A stretch of DNA of 64,000 bases, taken from JAWLHU01 sp041690255 (GTDB lineage Bacteria > Bacillota > Sulfobacillia > Symbiobacteriales > Symbiobacteriaceae). The DNA lies in contig JAWLHU010000007.1 of assembly GCA_041690255.1 (NCBI GenBank), positions 186,001-250,000 on the forward strand. The letters are read 5' to 3'. Under the pieces are notes generated by a model. The model saw only the letters and a list, made by a program, of their open reading frames with translations. It was not told the origin of the DNA and did no database searches. Below are positions 15,781 through 23,795 of the stretch, piece after piece. Within the stretch, counting starts at the first letter, position 1; the number at the start of each line of letters is the position of its first letter. Both the position numbers and the translations under genes were made by a program.

Positions 15781-16286
15781 ACGGATCCCTCCTTCGTGCT
15801 CCCGCCTTTCTGATTACGAGAGAGGTAGCGGAAAAACCTTTTGGACTGATCTGGTATCACAAACCTGACAACCCGGCAATCATTTTGCAAGAAGTTTGTT
15901 AGACCTTTCGTGTCATTTTCGTGCGGCAGGAGAAGGACCCCTCAAGGGCTCCCAGACGGATGTGCCGCAGCAGCTAGTCCCTGGAAACGAACCCCTATGG
16001 GTATAGATCACCGCGCTCGAGATGAGCGAGAGAGCGAGCATTGAGAAGAAATCAAGAGATATCAGGACGGAAATATAGCTGAATGTGTGGCGGTATGACC
16101 TGGTCTCCGTTGGTTCCTTAGAAACCTGAGAGTAAGATGAGAACGGAAATAAATTTGCAAGGCGGAGGCAAGGTTTGTGTAACACCTTGGTAGCGCCGTC
16201 ATCCAGCCCTTGTATGTGAAAGGGTTCACATCACCAGGTCTCATCAGACCGATAATGAACGCTTATGACGGAGGAGGGCGCCAGGA
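15781..16286. other. Intergenic region with no gene
   Basis: A 506-base stretch between the divergent diguanylate cyclase and cytochrome genes. I see no credible coding frame. It holds the CRP/FNR box and -10 described separately near its right end. It also has an inverted repeat TGCGGCA/TGCCGCA spanning about 15928-15970, and a short hairpin CGCTC-GAGAT-GAGCG near 16015. The inverted repeat could belong to a structured RNA, but no known riboswitch is recognised. Confidence 0.5.
16215..16256 (+). promoter_or_regulatory. Class II CRP/FNR-family site and -10 of the cytochrome operon
   Basis: TGTGAAAGGGTTCACA (16215-16230) is a perfect TGTGA-N6-TCACA box. GATAAT at 16251-16256 is a 5/6 -10. The box centre is about 40.5 bases from the expected start near 16263, the spacing of class II activation, where the activator replaces a -35. 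This predicts activation by a CRP/FNR-type protein. Confidence 0.75.
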
Positions 16287-17015
16287 ATGAGGAGAGACGC
16301 GAGGTTGCTGCGCATCCTGAGGTCCATCCTCCTGATCATCGGGATTCTGGCTCTTGTGGCTGGAACCGCTCTGGCAGAGGAGCGAATCCCCAAGCAGGTC
16401 GTGATCCCGACGGAGCCGGAGGGGAATAAGGCCTGCCTGGAGTGCCACGCGAAGGACGAGTCCATGGTCCGGGACGCCCAGACAATTTCCGTCCATGTCG
16501 ATCCGGCCGCATATGAGAACTCGGTGCACGGCATTCTCTCCTGCACCCGCTGCCACGCAGAGGCGGGGCCGGAGCACGCCACCGACCCCGAGAAGCCGCT
16601 CGACCTGCCCACCGGGCGGGCCCTGAAGGTCCTCAAATCAGAGGGATGCGTCAAGTGCCATGCCGGTCTTTATGAGGAGAGCTACGAGTTGAGCTTCCAC
16701 GGTGTTGCCGTGAAGCACGGCGATGAGCGGGCAGCTACCTGTGTGGACTGCCATGGCGTCCACAACGTTCTCCCCTCCCGCAACCCGGACTCCATGGTGG
16801 CAAAGGCGAACGTACCGGGGACCTGCGGTACGGCTGAGTGTCATCCTGGCGCACCGGAGAACTTCGCGGAGGGCAAGGAGCACTTCGTGGCCTCTGAGCC
16901 CGAGGCTGGTGGTCTGCATCTCCTGTACAAGTTCTTTCTTGGTCTGATCCTCTTTGACACCCTGAAGGATGGACCGATCGTCATGTTCGAGCTGCTTCGG
17001 CGGCTTATGAAGTAG
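16287..17015 (+). CDS. Multiheme cytochrome c (four CXXCH plus one CX4CH)
   Basis: A 242-residue exported cytochrome with an N-terminal signal or anchor (about residues 8-30) ending ALAEE. Heme-binding motifs are CLECH, CTRCH, CVKCH and CVDCH, and a fifth, unusual CGTAECH (CX4CH). A C-terminal hydrophobic helix (about 212-230) with RRLMK probably anchors it on the outer face of the membrane. The start ATG 16287 follows GGAGGAGGG. It is the first gene of the cytochrome operon and likely hands electrons between the cytochrome b and the larger multiheme proteins (inference). Confidence 0.88.
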   Translation: MRRDARLLRILRSILLIIGILALVAGTALAEERIPKQVVIPTEPEGNKACLECHAKDESMVRDAQTISVHVDPAAYENSVHGILSCTRCHAEAGPEHATDPEKPLDLPTGRALKVLKSEGCVKCHAGLYEESYELSFHGVAVKHGDERAATCVDCHGVHNVLPSRNPDSMVAKANVPGTCGTAECHPGAPENFAEGKEHFVASEPEAGGLHLLYKFFLGLILFDTLKDGPIVMFELLRRLMK

Positions 17016-17031
17016 CGGGGGAGGTGGCGGC

Positions 17032-17880
17032 ATGAGTACAGCCAGAGCGGAGGCGACAGGCGAGGCCAGAGTGACCCACTTCCAGCGCTGGAATTTGCAG
17101 CACCGGTTACAGCACGCCGTACTGGCTCTCTCGACCATGGGGCTCCTCTGGACGGGGCTGGCGATCAAGTTTCATTACGTAGCCTGGGCGCAGTGGACCT
17201 TTCGCCTTTTTGGTGGGTTCCACGGCAATCTGATCGCTCACAAAGCATGCGCCTCCGCCCTGGTGGCTGTGTCGGTCTGGCATCTCTTCTACCTGCTGAT
17301 CGGTTGGCGGAAAATGGGCTTCTCCTGGGGGATGGTCCCCACCTATCGAGACGTGATCGATGTCTATCATCACGCACTCTACCTGCTGAACATGCGGAAG
17401 AAGCCGCCTCAGTTCGACCGGTACAGCTACCTGGAGAAGTTCGAGTACCTGGCAATCTTCTGGGGTATGGTCGTCATGGGCGGTACGGGCTTTTCGCTCT
17501 GGTTCCCCGCTCAGGCGGCCAGCCTGGTCCCCCGGGCCTGGCTGGACGGCTTCCGGATCGTCCACGGCAACGAGGCGGTGGTCGCCCTGATCACCCTGGC
17601 CTATGGCCACTTCTTCAACGCCCACCTCAACCCGGCGGTCTTCCCCTCCAACCCGGTCTGGCTCACGGGCAAGATCTCCCTGGAGCACATGCTGGAGGAG
17701 CATCCCCTTGAGTACCAACGCATGGTGGAACAAGGACTGCTGCCTTCGGCTCCTGCAGAGGAGCATCACGAGCACAGGCTGGCCGGCTGGCGCCGGTGGG
17801 TGGCCGGTATTGAGCTGGTGATCTACTCTGCGATCTTCTACTACCTGCTTGTCACGTTCATTCCAATGCTGCTGGCGTAG
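17032..17880 (+). CDS. Di-heme cytochrome b membrane subunit (b561/FdnI-like)
   Basis: A 282-residue integral membrane protein with four main helices (about 25-50, 65-90, 135-165, 175-200) and a C-terminal helix (about 258-280). Histidines at the ends of the helices (QHRLQHAVLA, HKACASALVAVSVWH, LAYGHFFNAHLNP) suit two b-hemes, as in formate dehydrogenase gamma and related quinol-oxidising subunits. It would connect the menaquinone pool to the multiheme cytochromes. It lies 16 bases after the first cytochrome gene with GGGGGAGGTGG before ATG. Confidence 0.85.
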   Translation: MSTARAEATGEARVTHFQRWNLQHRLQHAVLALSTMGLLWTGLAIKFHYVAWAQWTFRLFGGFHGNLIAHKACASALVAVSVWHLFYLLIGWRKMGFSWGMVPTYRDVIDVYHHALYLLNMRKKPPQFDRYSYLEKFEYLAIFWGMVVMGGTGFSLWFPAQAASLVPRAWLDGFRIVHGNEAVVALITLAYGHFFNAHLNPAVFPSNPVWLTGKISLEHMLEEHPLEYQRMVEQGLLPSAPAEEHHEHRLAGWRRWVAGIELVIYSAIFYYLLVTFIPMLLA

Positions 17881-17893
17881 GGGGGGAGGCTCC

Positions 17894-19567
17894 GTGAAGC
17901 GCACGATCAACTGGGCGATTCCAGGCCTTCTGGCCATGTTGCTGATCATGGCAGGCCTCGCCTGGATCCAGAGCGTCTCGGCGGTCTCGCCCGACCCGGC
18001 GAAGTTGGCCACCCAGTGCTCTTCCTGCCACGACATGAGCGACCATGTAGAGACGTGGCAGCAGTCCGCACACAAAGATGTCTCGTGTACCGACTGTCAT
18101 GCTGATCCGGGTGTCCGGGGCTGGGTGGAGATGCAACTCGGCCAACTCCGCATGCTGAGGGCCAGCGACGACGAGCCGTTCGATATCAGCCAGGTCGCGA
18201 CCGACGTTCCGAACGAGCGCTGTGTCACTTGTCACGCCCAGGAGATGCCCTGGGTCATGCAGGACCTGGAGCCGCCACAGTTCGATGAGAACGGCCAGCC
18301 GCTGCGAGTCGCAGAGGATCAACTGCGGCACTTCCCGGCCCTGGCCGGCCACGATCTGCACCTGACGCTCGATCAACCGCTGAAGTGCACCGACTGCCAC
18401 AGCGGCGCTTCCCACGGCCCGGCAGAGAAGGTGGATCAGGTCCAGTCCTGGCACAACACCTGCCTCCAGTGCCACGCCGATGAGAAGGTGGCCATGGATG
18501 TCCGGACGAGCATCTCCTGCTCGGCCTGCCACGCGGATCTGACCCTGGTCTCCCCGGAGGATCACAAGAAGGCGGACTTCCGGGACCTTCACGGCACCTC
18601 GGCGGCCAGCGACATTCAGTCCTGCCAGCAGTGCCACCTGACCCCGGGCCTGGCCCAGCTGGGGCAGGGCGCGAGCCCGCCCGCCGCAGCCCACACCCCC
18701 GTAGCGCTGAAGGAGCATCCGGCGATCCCGGAGATGCCCGTCGGCTCCATCGCGGTGACCGATGGCATGAAGGACGCCTGCGCCTCGTGCCACGGTGTGA
18801 CCATGCCGCATCCGACGAACTGGCTGGCGAGCCACACGGTCGGGTTCACGGAGAATCCGGCACTCTGTGCCTCCTGTCACGGCACGCGGGATCAGGGCTT
18901 CAACATGCAGGTCCTGGGCGATCCGAAGGCGATTGCCACGACCGATGCGACCTGCACCAACTGCCACGCTCAGCCGATGCCCCACCCAGGCGGCTGGACC
19001 GCCTCCCTTCACCAGAGCCAGGCCAAGACCGCTCCGCAGACCTGTGCGCAGTGCCACTCTGAGCAGAACAAGGTCAACCCCGACAGCCCGCACGCATTGC
19101 CAGGCTACTGTGTGGATTGCCATTTGAACCAGTTCACGCATCCAGGTGGCTTCGTGGCCAGCCATGGCGGGATCGCCCTGGCACCGAACGGGAAGGACGT
19201 CTCTGCGGACTGCACCAGTTGTCACACCCCGACGGTCAATTCCTGTACGGAGTGCCATAGCGACGGGATCGGCAAGGGCGTGAAGCAGGACTGGCATCCC
19301 GACACCTGGGTGGCCACCCACCAGAACTTCGCCCTGAACAGCAGCGGTGAGATCAGTGCCAACTGCGCTACCTGCCACACCCCGACCTTCAACTCCTGCA
19401 CCGACTGCCACAGCGCTGGTTTCGGCCAGAACGTGAAACAGCAGTGGCACCCGCCGATGTTCTGGGTCTCGCACGCCAGGACCACGAAGCCGCAGGATAT
19501 CGCAGACTGCAAGTCCTGCCACACCTACGTGGAGCCGAAGTGCGCCCAGTGTCATCGGGGGTACTGA
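17894..19567 (+). CDS. Octadecaheme (18-heme) cytochrome c with NapC/NirT-like N-terminus
   Basis: A 557-residue protein starting at GTG 17894 behind GGGGGAGG. An N-terminal signal-anchor (about 6-28) precedes 18 CXXCH motifs, beginning CSSCHDM, which suits a NapC/NirT-like quinol dehydrogenase start (Met as distal heme ligand). The C-terminal 140 residues hold two near copies of a 60-residue unit ending CHTPTxNSCTxCHS...KQxWHP. No catalytic domain other than hemes is visible, so the role is probably electron conduction across the wall. It is in the same operon as its neighbours. Confidence 0.92.
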   Translation: MKRTINWAIPGLLAMLLIMAGLAWIQSVSAVSPDPAKLATQCSSCHDMSDHVETWQQSAHKDVSCTDCHADPGVRGWVEMQLGQLRMLRASDDEPFDISQVATDVPNERCVTCHAQEMPWVMQDLEPPQFDENGQPLRVAEDQLRHFPALAGHDLHLTLDQPLKCTDCHSGASHGPAEKVDQVQSWHNTCLQCHADEKVAMDVRTSISCSACHADLTLVSPEDHKKADFRDLHGTSAASDIQSCQQCHLTPGLAQLGQGASPPAAAHTPVALKEHPAIPEMPVGSIAVTDGMKDACASCHGVTMPHPTNWLASHTVGFTENPALCASCHGTRDQGFNMQVLGDPKAIATTDATCTNCHAQPMPHPGGWTASLHQSQAKTAPQTCAQCHSEQNKVNPDSPHALPGYCVDCHLNQFTHPGGFVASHGGIALAPNGKDVSADCTSCHTPTVNSCTECHSDGIGKGVKQDWHPDTWVATHQNFALNSSGEISANCATCHTPTFNSCTDCHSAGFGQNVKQQWHPPMFWVSHARTTKPQDIADCKSCHTYVEPKCAQCHRGY

Positions 19568-19649
19568 GTTCCTGTAAGGCCCATTCCCGCCGCAGGACAA
19601 GCGGTGGCTGGGAAATACTCTATGCCCCAGGGAAGGAGGTGCCAAGGAA

Positions 19650-21149
19650 ATGAAACGGAAGGCGTTAAGGCTGGGAATTGTCAGCGCACTTGTGCTCCTG
19701 ATCGCTCTGACTGCCGGGGTGGTTGTCTCTTCCGCCAAGGTGAAGGGAGAGTTGCCGGAGTACCTCGGATCCAAGGCCTGTCTCGGGTGCCACGTGGACA
19801 AGTTCGAGAATTGGGAAGAGACCGGTCACGCTCACATGCTGACCCAGGTATTCAAGCAGAGCGATCTCCCGGGCGATATCGATACCGCCTCGGAAGAGAT
19901 CCAGGCTGAGCTGAACAAGGCCCAGTGGATCGTCGCCGGACAGCGTTTCCTGGCACGGGACCCGAAGACTGGTGCCCTCTCGTACCTGAACGTCCAGTGG
20001 GATTCCGCCAAGGGTGAGTATGTCGCCTACAAGGGCGGCAGCAACTGGGAGACCGGCTGTGCCGGCTGCCATACCACCGGCTGGGACAAGACCGAGGCGG
20101 TCTTCACCGAACCGGGGATCGGCTGCGAATCGTGCCACGGTCCCGGCCGTGACCACGTCCTCGGCAAGGGCGACATCTCCAAGATCGTAGCTACCGACGA
20201 TGCCCAGACTTGCGGCGCCTGCCACACCGGCGGTGCCATGCCGAACGGTGAGCGCTGGAGCGACTACAAGCCCGGCGACGACCTGCACGCGACCGGCTTC
20301 CTCTTCCCCGAAGTCCCCGATCCCCACGAGGCTCTCTACCCGGATCCCAGCAAGGTGAAGATGCGTCAGTACCCGCTGTGGGAGCAGTCGGCTCATGCTA
20401 CGGCCGTCCTGACCCTCGCCGGGAACGACCACGCCTCTGACCGCTGCTACTCCTGCCACGCCGCTGAGGCGTTCCAGAACCAGCTGGCAGGTAAAACCGC
20501 ACCGGCTGACCACAAGCAGTATGAGGACGCAATCACCTGCTCCGCCTGCCACGACCCGCACAACAGCACGAATCCCGGTCAGCTCCGCATGCCGGAGGAG
20601 CAACTCTGTATCACCTGCCACAACGGCAGCATTCCCGAGGGCGGCAGCCTGAAGCCCGGCTCGGCGGCGCATCACCCGATGAAGGAGATGCTCGAGGGCT
20701 ACGGTGCGATCAACATCGCTCCGACGGAAGGCGCCCACTCCGGTCTGACCTGTACCGATTGCCACATGACCGAGGGCAACCACCTCATGCGGGTGATCAA
20801 GCCGTCTGAGGTCGCTGACACTGCCCGCAAGGATACCTGCACCAGCTGCCACACCCACGCTGACTCCTCGAAGGAGTCCCGCGAGGTCTACCTGGAGATG
20901 TGGCAGGAGGCCATTGGCCGCCGCATCGAGCAGGTGAAGGGTGATGTGGCCGTAATCGATGCCGTCCTGAAGGCCAGCCCGAGCGCCCTGAGCGCCGATC
21001 TGAAGGCGAAGTACGACGCGGCGAAGACCAACATGACCTTCGTTGACGCCGACGCCTCGAAGGGTGTCCACAACTTCGAGTACGCTATAAAGATCATGGC
21101 CGAGTCGCAAAAGACCATGGCTGAGGTCCGCAAGGCCCTCGGCAAGTAG
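19650..21149 (+). CDS. Nonaheme cytochrome c
   Basis: A 499-residue exported protein with a signal peptide (about 5-28, VVVSSAKVKG) and nine CXXCH motifs: CLGCH, CAGCH, CESCH, CGACH, CYSCH, CSACH, CITCH, CTDCH and CTSCH. The C-terminal 100 residues are a heme-free helical domain ending VHNFEYAIKIMAESQK. A helical tail with a HN dyad after the hemes recalls the NrfA/octaheme reductase superfamily, but the CX2CK-type active heme is absent, so I call it only a multiheme cytochrome. It is the last gene of the operon, followed by a strong terminator. Confidence 0.88.
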   Translation: MKRKALRLGIVSALVLLIALTAGVVVSSAKVKGELPEYLGSKACLGCHVDKFENWEETGHAHMLTQVFKQSDLPGDIDTASEEIQAELNKAQWIVAGQRFLARDPKTGALSYLNVQWDSAKGEYVAYKGGSNWETGCAGCHTTGWDKTEAVFTEPGIGCESCHGPGRDHVLGKGDISKIVATDDAQTCGACHTGGAMPNGERWSDYKPGDDLHATGFLFPEVPDPHEALYPDPSKVKMRQYPLWEQSAHATAVLTLAGNDHASDRCYSCHAAEAFQNQLAGKTAPADHKQYEDAITCSACHDPHNSTNPGQLRMPEEQLCITCHNGSIPEGGSLKPGSAAHHPMKEMLEGYGAINIAPTEGAHSGLTCTDCHMTEGNHLMRVIKPSEVADTARKDTCTSCHTHADSSKESREVYLEMWQEAIGRRIEQVKGDVAVIDAVLKASPSALSADLKAKYDAAKTNMTFVDADASKGVHNFEYAIKIMAESQKTMAEVRKALGK

Positions 21150-21162
21150 GTCGGCAAACGGT

Positions 21163-21205
21163 GAGCCCTCAGATGCCGCAAGGCACTGAGGGCTCCGTTT
21201 GTTCT
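21163..21205 (+). terminator. Terminator of the cytochrome operon
   Basis: GAGCCCTCAG (21163-21172) pairs with CTGAGGGCTC (21186-21195); an inner TGCC-GCAA-GGCA extends the stem. The tail CGTTTGTTCTG is U-rich. Confidence 0.85.
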
Positions 21206-21206
21206 G

Positions 21207-22004
21207 TTACTGCGCTGCGCTCTGCTTATGCCGGCGCAGGTGGTAGAGGATCAGGGCGAACCCGAGGAGCATGAGCAGAACCGCTGTGAGCTGGGCTACC
21301 CGGATCCATCCGAAGAGGAAAGAGGAGTCCTCGCGGATCGATTCGATCACAAACCGCCCGGCGTTGTAAAGGACCAGGTAGAGGCCGAAGACGACACCGG
21401 CCGGTACCTTCTTCCGGTGGAAGTAGTAGACCACCCCGAAGGAGAGGAAGTTCCATACTGACTCGTACAGGAAGGTTGGGTGCATGACCGTTCCCCCAAT
21501 GGTCATGCCCTCCCGGAGCCAGCCAGGCATGAGTTCGATCAGCCCCTGCGGGGCCGGGCTGCCGTAGGCCTCCTGGTTAAAGAAGTTCCCCCAGCGGCCA
21601 ATCCCCTGAGCCAGGATCAGGGACGGGGCCACAATGTCAGCCCAGGGCCAGAAGGGCTGCTTGCGGAGCCGCATGAAAATCGCACCGGCCAGTGCGGCGC
21701 CAAGGACTGCGCCATGGATCGCCAGGCCGCCATTCCAGATCGCAAGAATCTCGCCGGGGTGCTGGCTGTAGTAGGGCCATTGGAGGGCGAAGACCTCGTA
21801 GAGCCGGGCGCCGAGGATGCCCGTGGGCACGAGCACCATACCCAGGTCAGGCACGAAGTCCGGATTCAGACCGCGGTGGGGGGCTTCCCGGTTGGCAAGC
21901 CAGATCGCGATCATAATGGCGCTGACAATAATGACGCCATACCACCGAATGGTGATTGGCCCAAGCTGGAACAGAATCGGGTCGATGACCGCCGCAACGT
22001 ACAT
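21207..22004 (-). CDS. lgt: Prolipoprotein diacylglyceryl transferase
   Basis: A 265-residue membrane enzyme that moves diacylglycerol from phosphatidylglycerol to the lipobox cysteine of prolipoproteins. Seven helices and the Lgt signature GRWGNFFNQEAYG are present, as is the conserved WNGGLAIHGAVLGA stretch. I choose ATG 22004 (MYVAAVIDPILFQLG, the standard Lgt opening) behind GGGGGCC; an in-frame GTG at 22037 is less likely. Several lipoproteins in this window (for example at 23796, 44989 and 62280) are its likely substrates. Confidence 0.95.
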   Translation of the reverse strand: MYVAAVIDPILFQLGPITIRWYGVIIVSAIMIAIWLANREAPHRGLNPDFVPDLGMVLVPTGILGARLYEVFALQWPYYSQHPGEILAIWNGGLAIHGAVLGAALAGAIFMRLRKQPFWPWADIVAPSLILAQGIGRWGNFFNQEAYGSPAPQGLIELMPGWLREGMTIGGTVMHPTFLYESVWNFLSFGVVYYFHRKKVPAGVVFGLYLVLYNAGRFVIESIREDSSFLFGWIRVAQLTAVLLMLLGFALILYHLRRHKQSAAQ

Positions 22005-22098
22005 GAGAGGCCCCCTTTTTTTGGGCAGCAGAATCACCCTTCCATTATCGCAGTTGATCGGAAACGAGGGAAGTCCCTATTGATGGCAGGGGTGAACC

Positions 22099-22127
22099 TT
22101 AACCAGAACGAACAATTTCGTTACAGT
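22099..22127 (+). promoter_or_regulatory. Possible glpP promoter with dyad in the spacer
   Basis: TTAACC (22099-22104) and TACAGT (22122-22127) are 17 bases apart, and AACGAA-CAAT-TTCGTT (22107-22122) forms a dyad between them. The predicted start would fall very near the ribosome binding site, so the call is weak. Confidence 0.3.
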
Positions 22128-22147
22128 CTGACAAAGGATGTGGGCCG

Positions 22148-22714
22148 ATGCGTGAGATCCTCGCTGCCTCTCCTCTTATCGCGGCTGTTCGGCGGGAGGA
22201 GGATCTGACCCTCGCTCGGGAGAGTCGAGCCAAGGTGGTCTTCCTGCTCTGCGGCGATATCAACAGCCTGCCTCGCATGGTCGCCGCCCTGCACGACGCC
22301 GGCAAGAAAAGCTTTCTTCACCTGGACCTGGTGCATGGCTTCGGTCACGATCGCTCCGCCATGCGGTTCATTGCCTCCCGCATTCGACCCGCCGGGATCA
22401 TTACCACCAAGTCGCATCTGATCCGAATGGCGAAGGAGGAGGGGTTGACCTGTATTCAGCGCCTCTTCATCTTTGACCACCAGTCGCTGACGACGGCATT
22501 TACGCAGTCCCGGGCGAACGGGCCGGCGGCGATCGAAGTCATGCCCGGCGTGCTCCCTGACTGGGTGCTGAAGCAGCTCGTCGCCGAGGTCTTAATGCCG
22601 GTGATCGCCGGGGGGTTGGTCCGAAACCGTGAGGATGCCGCTCGAATCCTGCAGGCAGGGGTGGCGGCCGTAAGCGTCGGTGCACCTGCCCTCTGGGCGG
22701 AGCCACTTCTGTAA
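22148..22714 (+). CDS. glpP: Glycerol-3-phosphate-responsive antiterminator GlpP
   Basis: A 188-residue protein of the GlpP family, which binds glycerol-3-phosphate and the leader of target mRNAs to prevent termination. Family marks include VFLLCGDINSLP, KKSFLHLDLVHGFG, IITTKSHLI, the FIFDHQSL strand and EVMPGVLP with the terminal VIAGGLVRNREDA of a TIM-barrel phosphate site. The start ATG 22148 follows AAAGGATG. The downstream leader (22735-22949) carries a hairpin plus T-tract before the HAD and ABC transporter genes, a natural GlpP target. Confidence 0.92.
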   Translation: MREILAASPLIAAVRREEDLTLARESRAKVVFLLCGDINSLPRMVAALHDAGKKSFLHLDLVHGFGHDRSAMRFIASRIRPAGIITTKSHLIRMAKEEGLTCIQRLFIFDHQSLTTAFTQSRANGPAAIEVMPGVLPDWVLKQLVAEVLMPVIAGGLVRNREDAARILQAGVAAVSVGAPALWAEPLL

Positions 22715-22868
22715 ACCTCGTTGCAGTAAGTTAAGATATGGGAAGATTTTTGGACTACAGGAGGATGAGACTCAGGAATCTCGAATCTAGGACTGTGTTG
22801 ATAGATAAAAAGAATAACACCGTACTAGTCGGCTGTTCATCGGGTCGGAGAAATGGAGAGACCTCGGT

Positions 22869-22903
22869 GGAAAGACGTGTCTTTCCTCTTGGGTTTCTTT
22901 TTT
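22869..22903 (+). terminator. Attenuator-like hairpin in the leader of the HAD/ABC operon
   Basis: GGAAAGAC-GT-GTCTTTCC (22869-22886) is followed after seven bases by TTTCTTTTTT (22894-22903), 47 bases before the next start codon. The 235-base glpP-HAD gap has no gene. Its position directly after glpP suggests conditional termination controlled by GlpP. Confidence 0.5.
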
Positions 22904-22949
22904 CGTGGGCGGGCGGTCTACCGTAGCCTGCCTGAAGGGAGTAAATGAA

Positions 22950-23735
22950 GTGATCTCGCGATACGAAGGCTTTATCTTTGATCTCGATGGCACCGTCTAC
23001 CTCGGTGACGAGCCAATCCCCGGTGCGGTGGAGACCCTGGCAGCGATCAGGGCCCGGGGGCGGAAGCGGATCTTCCTGACGAACAAGCCGATCGCTCGGC
23101 GCAGTGACTATGCCGCCAAGCTGACCAAGCTGGGAATCCCCTGCTCGGAGGAGGAGGTAATCAACTCCACCTACGTTATGGCGCGATACTTGGCCCGGAC
23201 TGCCCCCGCGGCCCGCCTGCTGGTGATCGGGGAGGAGCCGCTGATCCAGGACCTTCAGTTGGCAGGGCTCACCCTGACGGACCGGCCGGAGGAGACCGAC
23301 TATGTGGTGATCTCCTGGGATCGGGAGTTCCACTACAACAAGCTGAATGCCGCCCTCCAGGCGGTTCGCCGGGGAGCGAAGACGATCGCCACCAACCCCG
23401 ACCGGACCTGTCCCATGCCCGGGGGGATGGAGGTGCCCGATTGCGCCGGCATGATCGGGGCGATTGAGGGGGTCACCGGCAAAAAGCTGGACCTGAACGT
23501 GGGCAAACCATCGGCAATCACCCTGGAGATCGCCCTGGAACGTATCGGCCTGCGGGCAGACCAGTGCCTCATGGTCGGCGACCGCATTGAGACCGATGTC
23601 CGCATGGGAGTCGACGCCGGCATGGATACCGCTCTGGTCCTGACCGGCGTGACCAGAGAGTCCGACCTGGACCGGTACGACTACCGGCCCACCCACTTGC
23701 TTCGCAGCATCCACGTGATCCTTGCGGGGAGCTAG
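22950..23735 (+). CDS. HAD-IIA family phosphatase (NagD/AraL-like)
   Basis: A 261-residue HAD hydrolase: motif I DLDGTVYLG near the N-terminus, motif II LTNKP, motif III lysine in NVGKPS, and motif IV MVGDRIETD, with a C2-type cap between motifs II and III. HAD-IIA enzymes dephosphorylate small phosphorylated metabolites; given glpP and the UgpBAE-like transporter, glycerol-3-phosphate or phosphoglycolate are candidate substrates (inference). The start is GTG 22950 behind GAAGGGAG; the open frame reaches back to 22905 without a binding site. Confidence 0.85.
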   Translation: MISRYEGFIFDLDGTVYLGDEPIPGAVETLAAIRARGRKRIFLTNKPIARRSDYAAKLTKLGIPCSEEEVINSTYVMARYLARTAPAARLLVIGEEPLIQDLQLAGLTLTDRPEETDYVVISWDREFHYNKLNAALQAVRRGAKTIATNPDRTCPMPGGMEVPDCAGMIGAIEGVTGKKLDLNVGKPSAITLEIALERIGLRADQCLMVGDRIETDVRMGVDAGMDTALVLTGVTRESDLDRYDYRPTHLLRSIHVILAGS

Positions 23736-23795
23736 GATCACGTGTGCTGATACATCCACATGGTGGCAAAGATGAGAAGGAGGGCTTTCATCTAC

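Noticed and set aside
15922..15975. c-di-GMP riboswitch near the diguanylate cyclase gene
   Set aside because: An inverted repeat is present but the conserved GEMM core sequences are not.
17858..19801. Long minus-strand frame of 647 codons opposite the 18-heme cytochrome
   Set aside because: The CXXCH motifs on the plus strand settle the coding strand; the minus frame is low complexity and has no binding site.
22798..22828. TTGATA ... TACTAG as the promoter of the HAD/ABC operon
   Set aside because: The spacing (19 bases) and the -10 (3/6) are too poor for a feature; mentioned only in the leader finding.
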